This document shows, piece by piece, positions 16,374 to 24,485 of a stretch of DNA of 38,674 bases; the first letter of the stretch is position 1, and every line of letters starts with the position of its first letter. The position numbers and the translations under genes are program-made. Origin of the DNA: Peterkaempfera griseoplana (GTDB lineage Bacteria > Actinomycetota > Actinomycetes > Streptomycetales > Streptomycetaceae). The stretch spans positions 1 to 38,674 of the forward strand of contig NZ_LIQR01000198.1 of the NCBI RefSeq assembly GCF_001418575.1, in the 5' to 3' direction. The notes beneath the pieces were generated by a model. That model saw only the letters and a list, made by a program, of their open reading frames with translations. It searched no databases and was not told the origin of the DNA.

Positions 16374-16577
16374 TCACAGGGCGGGGAAGTCACCGGCCTT
16401 GACCCCGGCCAGGAACGCGGACCAGGCAGCGACCGGAAGAACCAGGGTGGTGCCCTGCGGGTCCTTGCTGTCCCGCACACCGACTATGCCGTGGAGATTG
16501 CGGGCCACCTCCACACACTCGCCCTGCGAGCCGCTGTAACTGCTCCTGCAGAACCTGAACGCCTCACGCGTACTCAA
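16374..16577 (-). CDS. DUF397 domain protein
   Basis: A 67-residue protein with the classical DUF397 pattern: FCRSSYSGSQGECVEVA, then VGVRDSKDPQGTTLVLPVAAWSAFLAGVKAGDF. DUF397 genes usually follow an XRE/DUF5753 (Scr1-like) regulator gene, and some pairs behave as toxin-antitoxin-like modules. Start: TTG 16577, chosen because AAGGAG lies 5 nt upstream and because it overlaps the upstream frame stop in TTGA, the usual coupling for this pair. Here the upstream partner is only a fragment. Confidence 0.85.
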   Translation of the reverse strand: MSTREAFRFCRSSYSGSQGECVEVARNLHGIVGVRDSKDPQGTTLVLPVAAWSAFLAGVKAGDFPAL

Positions 16578-16822
16578 CGGAACTCCTTGGTCAAGCCGTC
16601 TACCAGAGCGCGGGAATCCTCGGGGGACAGAGCTGATCTTCGCACGCTGTCGAACAGGCTTCGGTGCCGGTGTGCATCGTCCTCGCGCTCCAGCCACAGC
16701 GTTGATCCGGCGGTTTCGACGTACACCACGTCGAGGGAGGCCGGCTCCTCGAAGCCCACGATCACGAACGGCCCGCTCCTGCAGGCATGTGCCCCGGCGT
16801 GCCTCGCTGCGATGATGGGTGG
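16574..16822 (-). pseudogene. Truncated XRE/DUF5753 (Scr1-type) regulator, C-terminal remnant
   Basis: The frame gives IIAARHAGAHACRSGPFVIV and then GFEEPASLDVVYVET, LEREDDAHRHRSLFDSVRRSAL and SPEDSRALVDGL. This is the last 80 or so residues of a DUF5753 regulator. Intact members have about 280 residues with an N-terminal XRE helix-turn-helix. The frame is closed upstream by a stop at 16823-16825 and the rest of the gene is absent; a plus-strand gene starts 73 bp away at 16898. A GTG at 16765 could yield a 63-residue peptide. It retains the coupled overlap with the DUF397 gene. No DNA-binding part remains. Confidence 0.8.
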
Positions 16823-16897
16823 TCACCACCCGGCCGGCCGGGCCGAGGTGCGCGGCAGCAGCCGCAGCGTGCGGGGCCGGGCGGGGGAGGGGACAGG

Positions 16898-17377
16898 ATG
16901 AGCGGCAGCGCCGAGCGGCCGGTGGTGGGCAGGCTCAGGGACCGCCTCGCCGGTGCCGTGGACGTCCAGGCCCATCCGCTGGACGTGGAGGAGGCGTGCG
17001 GCCGGTACGCCGGGGACGGGTACGAGGTCACCCCCCGGCTCCGGGAGTTCCTGGCGGAGTACGGCGAACTCACGCTCACCTTCACCGCCCGGCCGTGGAG
17101 GTTCGTCGTCACCACCTCGGTCGCACGGACACTGGAGTCCAACCACGCCACGCCCAGGAGCGTCGGCATCTTCGCCCGGCGTCTCCAACGGCCCGTCCTG
17201 CTGGTCGGCACCGCGTTCGAGACGGAGGAGGCGCTGCTGCTCGCCGGGAACGGCGATGTGCTGCTCTACGGCGACGCCGGATTCCAGCAGGTCGCCAACG
17301 GCTTCGAGAACACGGTCCGGGCGTTCGCCACGGGCGAGTGGGACAGGACCTTCTTCCGCAGCCAGGCCGAGCGCTGA
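16898..17377 (+). CDS. SUKH-3-like immunity family protein
   Basis: A 159-residue cytoplasmic protein. The middle part, VTPRLREFLAEYGELTLTFT, is the usual SUKH entry, and it continues with TSVARTLE, ATPRSVGIFARRLQRPVLLVGT, EEALLLAGNGDVLLYGD and a final VANGFENTVRAFATGEW. This resembles the SUKH-3 branch. SUKH proteins commonly neutralise polymorphic toxins, but many streptomycete copies are orphans. No toxin gene is visible next to it. Start: ATG 16898 preceded by GGAGGGGACAGG. It is divergent from the truncated regulator. Family call is from pattern memory. Confidence 0.6.
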   Translation: MSGSAERPVVGRLRDRLAGAVDVQAHPLDVEEACGRYAGDGYEVTPRLREFLAEYGELTLTFTARPWRFVVTTSVARTLESNHATPRSVGIFARRLQRPVLLVGTAFETEEALLLAGNGDVLLYGDAGFQQVANGFENTVRAFATGEWDRTFFRSQAER

Positions 17378-17382
17378 CCCGG

Positions 17383-17409
17383 CCGCCCTCACCGTGACGG
17401 TGCGGGCGG
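17383..17409 (+). terminator. Hairpin after the SUKH-3-like gene
   Basis: CCGCCC-T-CACCG, loop TGA, CGGTG-C-GGGCGG: 11 pairs with one T/C mismatch, starting 6 nt after the stop at 17377. Confidence 0.7.
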
Positions 17410-17659
17410 CAGAGCGCCGACACCGTTGTCGCGGACATGCCTGCGGGGCTATCCTTCCCGGGTTCGGAGCAGGGCACCGCGCCCGGCCGCGCCCCCGTCC
17501 CACGCGGCGCGCGGCCGAGAGGACCGCGCGCCGGATCGCGCGCGGGAAGCCACCGGTGAGCCGGGTGAATCGCCCGCAGGCCCGCCCGTACGAGGCCCCG
17601 CCGACGGCGGGCGCCGACAGCGCCGGCCACCGTCCCGATCCCGCCCACGGAGGACGCCC

Positions 17660-19303
17660 GTGACCACCCCGCGCACCACCCGACGGCAACTGCTCACCGT
17701 GCTGCCGGCCGTCCTGGCCCTGCTGGCGGCCCTCTGCTCCAGCGTCACCGCAGCCGCGTCGGCCCCCGCCACGGCTGCGCCCGTGTCCGCGGCCGCGCCC
17801 GCCTCCGTCACGGACACCCACACCGGATACGCGACCGCGCTCGACAGCCCGGGGACGCCGCAGGAGGGATGCGGAGTCCCGCAGGCCTACCTCGACGCCC
17901 CCTCCCTCTTCGTCTCCCTCAACGTCTTCGACACACCCGGCGACGGCACCTACGACACCCGCCCCGTGCCGGAGCAGGACGCCGACCGGACGGGCGCCTA
18001 CGACAACGGCCGCAACTGCGGGCGCTGGGTGAGGGTGACGATCGGGGACTACTGCACCGGTACCAACGACGGCGACCTCAGCCTGCCCTTCTGCCGCGAC
18101 GGCTCCTGGGCCGCCGACGACTACAGCGGTGCCACCGCGGACCTGCTGGTCGCGGCCGGCTGCGCCGACGCCACCGCCTGGTGCCGCAACGACCGCAACC
18201 ACCTCGGCCTGTCGACGGCGGCGCTGCGTGACTGGTTCGTCAAGGGCGGCACCCGGGTGACGGACATGTACCCCGACCACTGGAACAACCGGAGGATCAG
18301 CTGGTCGTTCGAGCCCCGGCCCTCCTACACCGGGGACATCTCGATCGGCCTCCTTGCCGGGTCCGCGCCGGAGCGGCCGCGCATCACCGTCACCGCCCTG
18401 CGCAACGGCATCCACGGAGTGGACTACTTCGACGGCAGGACCTGGCAGCCCGCCGAGCGGCAGGCGGACATGGGACAGGCCTTCGCCATCGCGCCGACCG
18501 CCCTGCACGGGACCGACTACCGCATCCGGGTCCGGGACGCCGACGACCAACTGGTCAACGGCGGCGCGGAGTACAGCTTCCCCATGCCCGACGCGTGCGC
18601 GAACGGCTGCCACGACTACACGCAGGTCAGCTATGAGACCGACCACGCCGGCGCGATCGGCACCGGCAGCGTCGAGGGTGGCGTCGGCGGCGCGACGACC
18701 GGCGGGGAGGCCACACCGCCGACCGTACCGGGGCAGTTGGGCGTGACCGGCACCACCGCCACCACGGTCTCGCTCTCCTGGAACGCCTCCAGCGACAACA
18801 CGGCAGTGTCCCGCTACCTCGTCTACCGCGACGGGCAGCCCGTGGGGGCCGCCACCGGCACCACCTGGACGGACACCGGGCTCGCGCCGGGCACCGACTA
18901 CTCGTACACCGTCCAGGCCGAGGACCCCTCGCACAACCGGTCCAACCGCACCGCCTCGGTGCCCGCCACCACCGCGGCGGCCGACGGCACGACCCGCGCC
19001 TGCACCGCCACCTGGCACGTGGAGAGCCGCTGGACGGGAGGCTTCGTCGCCACGGTCACCGTCGCCGACTCCGGCGCCACCGCCATCGGCGGCTGGAAGG
19101 TCCACTGGATCTGGCCCAGGGCCGGCGCCGTGACCACCGGCGAACACTGGAACGCCGACCTCACCGACGACGGCACCACCGCCACCGCCACCGACCTCGG
19201 CTTCAACGGCGCCCTGGTCCCGTCCGGCGCCACCACCTTCGGCATCTGGGCGACCGGCTACGCCCCCACCGTGCCGCCCGCCTTCAGCTGCACCCCCGCC
19301 TGA
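17660..19303 (+). CDS. Secreted expansin-like protein with FnIII and CBM2 domains
   Basis: Extracellular polysaccharide-active or -binding protein of 547 residues. Residues 1-50 are a signal (RR-QLL suggests Tat, then a hydrophobic core) and an Ala-rich spacer. Residues 53-330 form a Cys-rich domain (C71, C120, C132, C145, C168, C175, then C313, C317). NGRNCGRWVRVTIGDYC plus a beta-sandwich-like second half resemble bacterial expansins. Residues 354-440 are a fibronectin type III domain (PTVPGQL, DNTAVSRYLVYRDG). Residues 447-544 are a family 2 carbohydrate-binding module with bracketing C448 and C544 and conserved tryptophans. No glycosidase domain is recognised. Start: GTG 17660 with GGAGGA 7 nt upstream. 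Monocistronic. Confidence 0.78.
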   Translation: MTTPRTTRRQLLTVLPAVLALLAALCSSVTAAASAPATAAPVSAAAPASVTDTHTGYATALDSPGTPQEGCGVPQAYLDAPSLFVSLNVFDTPGDGTYDTRPVPEQDADRTGAYDNGRNCGRWVRVTIGDYCTGTNDGDLSLPFCRDGSWAADDYSGATADLLVAAGCADATAWCRNDRNHLGLSTAALRDWFVKGGTRVTDMYPDHWNNRRISWSFEPRPSYTGDISIGLLAGSAPERPRITVTALRNGIHGVDYFDGRTWQPAERQADMGQAFAIAPTALHGTDYRIRVRDADDQLVNGGAEYSFPMPDACANGCHDYTQVSYETDHAGAIGTGSVEGGVGGATTGGEATPPTVPGQLGVTGTTATTVSLSWNASSDNTAVSRYLVYRDGQPVGAATGTTWTDTGLAPGTDYSYTVQAEDPSHNRSNRTASVPATTAAADGTTRACTATWHVESRWTGGFVATVTVADSGATAIGGWKVHWIWPRAGAVTTGEHWNADLTDDGTTATATDLGFNGALVPSGATTFGIWATGYAPTVPPAFSCTPA

Positions 19304-19341
19304 CCGGACCCCGGTCCCGGGATACGGACCGCCCAGGTCGT

Positions 19342-19373
19342 CTCCGGCCGCGCCCACCCGGGCGCGGCCGGAG
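19342..19373. terminator. Bidirectional hairpin terminator
   Basis: A 14-bp perfect stem (CTCCGGCCGCGCCC at 19342-19355, GGGCGCGGCCGGAG at 19360-19373) with an ACCC loop lies between the convergent CBM2 protein gene and MFS gene. Confidence 0.88.
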
Positions 19374-19384
19374 CGGCCGGCCGC

Positions 19385-20680
19385 TCACCCCCGTCGCAGC
19401 GCCGCCCCGGCCAGGCCCAGGCAGGCGGCGCCCGCCACCGCGGCGAAGCCGCTGAACGCGGGCTGCAGCCCCAGCCGCTGGGCGACCGCGCCCACCGCCA
19501 CGATCGGCAGTGAGCTGCCCAGGTAGACGATCACCCAGAAGGCGCTCAGCTGACTGCCCCGCCGCTGCGGATCCATCGCCGCGCAGGCCGCCGTGAAGAG
19601 GGCGCGGAACGCCAGCCCCTGGCAGGCCCCGCCCAGCAGGCTGCCCGCGACCAGCAGCGCCGGCGCGTGCGCATACCCGGCCGCCACCACCATGCCCAGC
19701 CCCGCCGCCAGCCCCGCCATGCCCAGCACCGGCACCAGCCGCCCGGCCGCGGGCGGCGCCGCCAGCTGGGTCGCGGCGGAGGCCCCCAGCAGCAGCGCCG
19801 CCACCGCCGCCCCGGTCATCCGGGACCCGGTGTGCAGCAGGGCGGCGCTGTAGCCGGGCGCCAGGCTGAGGTAGACACCGAAGACGGCGTAGCTGACGAA
19901 ACCGGTCCCCGCCGCCAGCAGGAACTCCCGGCGCCCCCGGGCCGGCAGCGCCAGCGCCCGCGGCCGCAGCGCCCCGTGGCGCGGCCGCCGTCCCCGGGCG
20001 GCGGCCCGGTCCGGCTGGTGCCCCGGGCTGCGCGGGTGCAGCAGCGCCAGCGGTACGCAGAGCGCCAGCAGCGCCACCGCATGCACCAGGAAGGGGGTGT
20101 GCACCGGGTGGCCGCCCCGGGCCAGCGCCGCGCCCGCCAACGGGCCCGCCGCGACGCCTCCGGCGGAGGAGGCCAGGGTGAGCTTGGCAGCCAGGCCCGG
20201 CCGGTCGGGCAGCAGATCGGTGAGCGCCGCCCCGCCGGCGCCGGTGGCCATGCCCACCGCGATCCCCTGGACGGCGCGGCCCAGCGCCAGCTGCCCCAGG
20301 CTGCCGGCGGTGGCGAAGAGGGCGTCCCCGCAGGCGGAGAGCGCCACGGCGGGCAGCAGCAGCGCCCGGCGGCCGAGGTGGTCGGACCAGTGGCCGACGG
20401 CGGCGAGCACCGGGATCAGCGCGAACACGTACACGGAGAAGAGCACCGTGGTGTCCAGCGCGGTCAGCGAGAGCCGCTGCTGGAGCAGCGGATAGATCGG
20501 CGTGGCCAGGTTGGCGCCGGTGAGCAGGGTCAGCAGTACGGCGGCCGAGAGGCCGACACGGACGCCGCGGGCGGCGTTCCAGCGGCTCAGGGCCGAGAGG
20601 CGCAGCAGCTCGCGCGGGGCGAGCTCGCGGGGCAGCAGGGTGTCGGTCAGCCGGGTGCCGGCCGACCCGAGGTCCACCAC
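19385..20680 (-). CDS. Major facilitator superfamily exporter
   Basis: Twelve-helix drug/metabolite exporter type MFS protein, 431 residues from the chosen start. The first membrane span follows the basic segment SRWNAARGVRVG. Motif A is seen as GHWSDHLGRRALLLP between helices 2 and 3. A cytoplasmic loop rich in Arg and Pro (HPRSPGHQPDRAAARGRRPRH) separates the two six-helix halves. Start: GTG 20680, because AGGAG lies 10 nt upstream; the frame stays open upstream to an ATG at 20782 and further, but that part is low-complexity. Divergent from the phospholipase C gene. Substrate unknown. Confidence 0.85.
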   Translation of the reverse strand: MVDLGSAGTRLTDTLLPRELAPRELLRLSALSRWNAARGVRVGLSAAVLLTLLTGANLATPIYPLLQQRLSLTALDTTVLFSVYVFALIPVLAAVGHWSDHLGRRALLLPAVALSACGDALFATAGSLGQLALGRAVQGIAVGMATGAGGAALTDLLPDRPGLAAKLTLASSAGGVAAGPLAGAALARGGHPVHTPFLVHAVALLALCVPLALLHPRSPGHQPDRAAARGRRPRHGALRPRALALPARGRREFLLAAGTGFVSYAVFGVYLSLAPGYSAALLHTGSRMTGAAVAALLLGASAATQLAAPPAAGRLVPVLGMAGLAAGLGMVVAAGYAHAPALLVAGSLLGGACQGLAFRALFTAACAAMDPQRRGSQLSAFWVIVYLGSSLPIVAVGAVAQRLGLQPAFSGFAAVAGAACLGLAGAALRRG

Positions 20681-21048
20681 GGTCGTGGGTCTCCTGTGGT
20701 ACTGGCTCCCACGGCCGGGTCGGCGGGGTGTGCCGACGCGCCCGGGCGGCGGCGCCGTGGGTGTGGGCCGTCGTACGGGCATCCGGGTGGAGCCGGGTTG
20801 CGGGTTGCGGTGGGGCTCCGTCGCCCCGGGGGCCGGACGCCATGCGCGCCGGACCGGGTCGAAGAATACGTGCTCGGCCGGGTTGGTCCGAAAATCGGCT
20901 GGACGTACCACTCTTCCCCCGAACGGCCCAGCGCCGTTCCCCCGTGCTCCTGAATCACCTGTGCGTCGCCGCCCGGTCGGCCGAATCCGTCGCGAGAGTC
21001 GTGGGGTATCCCCCTCGATCGCCCGCGGCTCGGTGGAAAGGCGGCCCC
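20681..21048. other. Divergent intergenic region, MFS gene / phospholipase C gene
   Basis: About 370 bp without a supportable gene. On the minus strand TATTCT (20863-20868) could be a -10 box for the MFS gene, but the leader to GTG 20680 would be long. I found no clear PHO-box direct repeats (GTTCACC type) before the phospholipase gene, nor a strong palindrome. Confidence 0.5.
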
Positions 21049-22488
21049 ATGACCGGGATGACCCGAAGGAGACTGCTCGGTGCGGCGGCGGCCACGGCGG
21101 CCGGTGCGGCGGCCGCGCTGCTGCCGCCCAGCGTGCGGCAGGCGGTGGCCGAGGGGCCCCGGTCGGGCGGTTCGCTGCGGGATGTGAAGCATGTGGTCCT
21201 GCTGATGCAGGAGAACCGTTCGTTCGACCACTACTTCGGCACCATGGCCGGGGTCAGGGGCTTCGACGACCCGGACGCGCTGCGGCTGCCCGACGGCCGG
21301 GACGTCTTCCACCAGCCCGATCCCGGCAACGACCAGGGCTATCTGCTCCCCTTCCACCTGGACACCCGCCGCACCAGCGCCCAGGCCATCCCCTCCACCA
21401 GCCACGCCTGGGACGTGCAGCACGAGTCGTGGAACTTCGGCCGGATGGACCGCTGGGTGCGCGCCCACCGCAAGGCCGACGGCAATGCCAACGGGCCGTT
21501 CACCATGGGGTACTACACCCGCGAGGACATCCCCTTCCACTACGCCCTCGCCGAGAGCTTCACCGTCTGCGACCACTACTTCTGCTCGGTGATGGGCCCG
21601 ACCTGGCCCAACCGCCTCTACTGGATGACCGGCACCATCGACCCCGGCGGCCGCAGCGGCGGCCCGGTGACCACCAACGCCGCGCCGCACCCCTTCCGCT
21701 GGACCACCTACGCCGAGCGGCTGCAGGCGGCCGGGATCAGCTGGCAGGTGTACCAGGAGGAGGACAACTACGGCTGCAACATGCTGGCCTCCTTCGACGC
21801 CTTCCGCCGCGCCCGGCCCGGGGACCCGCTGCACGAGCGGGGTCTGGCCAGTTACCCGGCCGGCACCTTCGAGGACGACGCCCGCAACGACCGGCTGCCG
21901 ACCGTCTCCTGGATCATCCCCACCAGCTACCAGTGCGAGCACCCCGACTACCTGCCCGCGGTCGGCGCCGACTACATCGCCTCCAAGATCGAGGCCATCG
22001 CCTCCAACCCCCAGGTGTGGGCCAAGACAGTCTTCGTCCTCAGCTACGACGAGAACGACGGGCTCTTCGACCATGTGCGGCCGCCCGTGCCCCGCCCCGG
22101 CACCCCGGGCGAGGTGGTCAAGGGGCTGCCGATCGGAGCCGGGTTCCGGGTGCCGTGCATCATCGTCTCGCCGTGGACGGTCGGCGGCTGGGTGGCCGGC
22201 GAGACCTTCGACCACACCTCCCAGCTGCGCTTCCTGGAACGGGTCACCGGGGTGCGGGAGAAGAACATCACCGCCTGGCGGCGGTCCGCCTTCGGCGATC
22301 TCACCTCGGCCTTCCAGTTCGCCTCCGGCCCGTACCGGCCGCCGCGGCTGCCGGAGACCGAAGCCCGGATGCTGGCCGCCGAGGCCGAGGTGGAGAGCCT
22401 GCCCAGGCCGCTCCCGCCGACCGGCGGCCAGCAGCCGCCGCACCAGGAGCGCGGTCAGGTCAGGCGCCGCACACCGGGCTCGGGCTGA
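21049..22488 (+). CDS. Tat-exported phospholipase C / acid phosphatase-family protein
   Basis: Secreted phosphoesterase of the bacterial phospholipase C family, which cleaves phospholipid or other phosphate esters outside the cell. The 479-residue protein begins with a twin-arginine signal (MTRRRLLGAAAATAAG). The family motif ENRSFDHYFG is at about 52-61, followed by PTWPNRLYWMTGT and the metal-binding region LSYDENDGLFDHV. It ends shortly after the catalytic domain and lacks the two C-terminal DUF756 domains of the approximately 700-residue phosphocholine-specific enzymes, so it belongs with the shorter group. Start: ATG 21049 with GGAAAGG 8 nt upstream; ATG 21058 is the alternative. Monocistronic. 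Confidence 0.9.
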   Translation: MTGMTRRRLLGAAAATAAGAAAALLPPSVRQAVAEGPRSGGSLRDVKHVVLLMQENRSFDHYFGTMAGVRGFDDPDALRLPDGRDVFHQPDPGNDQGYLLPFHLDTRRTSAQAIPSTSHAWDVQHESWNFGRMDRWVRAHRKADGNANGPFTMGYYTREDIPFHYALAESFTVCDHYFCSVMGPTWPNRLYWMTGTIDPGGRSGGPVTTNAAPHPFRWTTYAERLQAAGISWQVYQEEDNYGCNMLASFDAFRRARPGDPLHERGLASYPAGTFEDDARNDRLPTVSWIIPTSYQCEHPDYLPAVGADYIASKIEAIASNPQVWAKTVFVLSYDENDGLFDHVRPPVPRPGTPGEVVKGLPIGAGFRVPCIIVSPWTVGGWVAGETFDHTSQLRFLERVTGVREKNITAWRRSAFGDLTSAFQFASGPYRPPRLPETEARMLAAEAEVESLPRPLPPTGGQQPPHQERGQVRRRTPGSG

Positions 22489-22656
22489 CGGTCCGACGGC
22501 CGTCCGGCACCACACCCCCGGCACGGGCCGCCGTAGGCGTACCGGCGGCCACCGGGCCGATAGGCTGGTGCCGGAACCGGCCGCCGTGCCCCAGCACCCG
22601 AGCCGGCCGCACCCCCACCCGCTCCACCCGTGCCAGTCCGAGGAGAACGTGCCACC

Positions 22657-24321
22657 ATGGCCGGACGAAGCCGCAACACCCCTGACAGCCCGTCGGCCAC
22701 CGGCCCGGGCACGGAGCCGGGCGGCAGGCTCCCCGCCGACCTGGCCGTCGAGGAGCTGTACGGCACCTACCGCACGGGCGGCCTGGACGACGAGACCGAC
22801 CCCGACGACGCCCCGGTGTTCGTCCCGCCGGTACGGCTGCTGCCCGAGGCCGAGCTCGCCGAGGCCGCGCTGCGGGTGCCGCTGCTGGACCGCGCCGTAC
22901 GGCTCGCCCGCTGGATCGCCCCGTACCGGCCGGTGGACCAGTTCGGCGAGCCGGGGACGGAGCTGGAGGCCGAGGCCGCGGCGGCGCTCGGACTGACCGA
23001 CGCCGACCCGGACCCCGAGCACGGCACCGCCGCGATCATGCAGGCCTGGTCGCTGGCGGTGGACCTGGAGCTGATCGAGATCGGCGAGGCCGCCGAGGGG
23101 GAGGACGCGGGCGAGGGCCAGGTGGCCCGGCCCGGAGCCGATCTGGAGGCGGTGGAGTCGGGCGACCCCGAGGCCGTGCTGGAGGCCTGGCTGAGCGCCG
23201 CCGATGTGGTGATCGACACCGCCTCCGAGGCGGACGCGCCCTTCCCGGACCCGGGTGAGCTGGCCGTCGGGGACTCCGACGAGCTGGACGAGGAGAGCGC
23301 CGCAGCGGCGGTGGAGGAGTTCGAGGCGGCCCACGACGAGGCGCAGGAGCTCCTCGACCAGGCCCTCCAGGTGCTCTACGAGTCCACCGCCTTCGCCGAG
23401 CAGGGCGCCGAGACGGTGCCGCTGGGCGTGCTGGCCGCGCTGCTGGTGGTGCCGGACGGGCAGGAGCCCACCGAGGAGATGCTGGGCGACATCACCTCCG
23501 TCATGGTCTCCCTGGACCCGATGCTCTCCGATCTGGCGGAGATCGGACTGGTGGAGTACCACCCCATCGACCCGGACCTCTTCGAGGAGCCGGAGGAGGA
23601 GGGCGAGGCGGAGACCCTGCTGTCCGACGCCCCGGTCGACGACGAGGAGGCGGCCAGGTTCGGCCTGGTCAGGCTGACCCCGCTGGGCCAGTACGGGGTG
23701 CGCCAGTGGCTGTTGGAGGAGGGCTACGACGCCCCGCTGGTGGGCGAGCACGCCAAGGGCGACGCCGCCCGGCTGCTGCGCGGGGTCTCCGAGGCGGTCA
23801 ATGTGCTGCCCGAGGAGGAGATCCGCGAGTGGGTGCGCGGGCGTGAGCCGCTGGCGGCCGCCCGTGAGCTGCTGGCCGCCGCCCGCGGCGGCGACACCCT
23901 CGGCCCGGTCCGCCGGGTGCTGTGCCAGCTCGCCCTCACCGAGCTGGGCGCCGGCGCCGAGCCCGCGCTGCGCGAGGTGCTGGACGACCCCGAGCTGGGC
24001 GGCTTCTGCCGCGCCTGGCTGGTGGAGCGGGGTGCGGCGGACGTTCCCGAGCCCGGGCGCACCATGGCCCTGTGGACCACCGTGGACACCCTGGCGGCCC
24101 AGCTGCTGGACCCGGACGTCGACACCGAGCTGCTCACCGAGCTGGTCGGCGGACTCCCGCTCTCCCCCGACCCGGCGGCCTTCCTGGCCGAGCTGTGGCG
24201 GGTGGACCATGTCTGCACCCCCGAGGTGCTGGACGCCATCGGGGAGTTCCACGGGGACAAGAAGGTCGCCAAGGAGGCCCGCAAGGCCGCCTACAAGGCG
24301 CGCTCCCGCCGGTCCGAGTGA
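22657..24321 (+). CDS. Acidic protein of unknown function
   Basis: A 554-residue, strongly acidic, soluble protein that I do not recognise. No signal peptide or membrane span. The N-terminal 150 residues carry RLLPEAELAEAALRVPLLDRAVRLARWIAPYRPVD in pieces of helical character; the middle (160-320) is Glu/Asp/Ala-rich with runs such as ELDEESAAAAVEEFEAAHDEAQELL; the C-terminal 200 residues look like helical repeats (AARELLAAARGGDTLGPVRR, LCQLALTELGAGAEPALREVL), resembling HEAT-type scaffolds. The tail is basic (KKVAKEARKAAYKARSRR). Start: ATG 22657 with GAGGAG 12 nt upstream. Followed by a strong terminator. Coding is supported by codon bias and by length. Confidence 0.8.
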   Translation: MAGRSRNTPDSPSATGPGTEPGGRLPADLAVEELYGTYRTGGLDDETDPDDAPVFVPPVRLLPEAELAEAALRVPLLDRAVRLARWIAPYRPVDQFGEPGTELEAEAAAALGLTDADPDPEHGTAAIMQAWSLAVDLELIEIGEAAEGEDAGEGQVARPGADLEAVESGDPEAVLEAWLSAADVVIDTASEADAPFPDPGELAVGDSDELDEESAAAAVEEFEAAHDEAQELLDQALQVLYESTAFAEQGAETVPLGVLAALLVVPDGQEPTEEMLGDITSVMVSLDPMLSDLAEIGLVEYHPIDPDLFEEPEEEGEAETLLSDAPVDDEEAARFGLVRLTPLGQYGVRQWLLEEGYDAPLVGEHAKGDAARLLRGVSEAVNVLPEEEIREWVRGREPLAAARELLAAARGGDTLGPVRRVLCQLALTELGAGAEPALREVLDDPELGGFCRAWLVERGAADVPEPGRTMALWTTVDTLAAQLLDPDVDTELLTELVGGLPLSPDPAAFLAELWRVDHVCTPEVLDAIGEFHGDKKVAKEARKAAYKARSRRSE

Positions 24322-24330
24322 CGACCGCGC

Positions 24331-24357
24331 CGGGGGCGCCGCCGCTGGGCGCCCCCG
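24331..24357 (+). terminator. Hairpin terminator
   Basis: CGGGGGCGCC (24331-24340) and GGCGCCCCCG (24348-24357) form a perfect 10-bp stem with a 7-nt loop, 10 nt after the stop at 24321. A second 7-bp hairpin (CCGCACC/GGTGCGG, 24360-24379) follows directly. Confidence 0.85.
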
Positions 24358-24398
24358 GACCGCACCGCCGCCGGTGCGGCGGGCTTCGGCGGACCCCT

Positions 24399-24413
24399 GT
24401 GCAAAAGGTGCAC
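24399..24413. promoter_or_regulatory. Small palindrome upstream of an unknown gene
   Basis: GTGCA-AAAGG-TGCAC lies 73 nt before the GTG at 24486, in a locally AT-richer stretch with a TATCGT hexamer at 24433-24438 that could be a -10 box. It may be an operator. No known consensus was matched. Confidence 0.35.
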
Positions 24414-24485
24414 TTGCGGAGGTGTGCCACCGTATCGTGAGGGCGACGACACGGGGGCCGACCGACCAGGCAGGGGGCGTGGCGG

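Noticed and set aside
16823-19357. A minus-strand open frame of 844 codons opposite the CBM2 protein
   Set aside because: Shadow of the real gene; Gly/Val/Arg-rich with no domain, while the plus-strand frame has a signal peptide, FnIII and CBM2.
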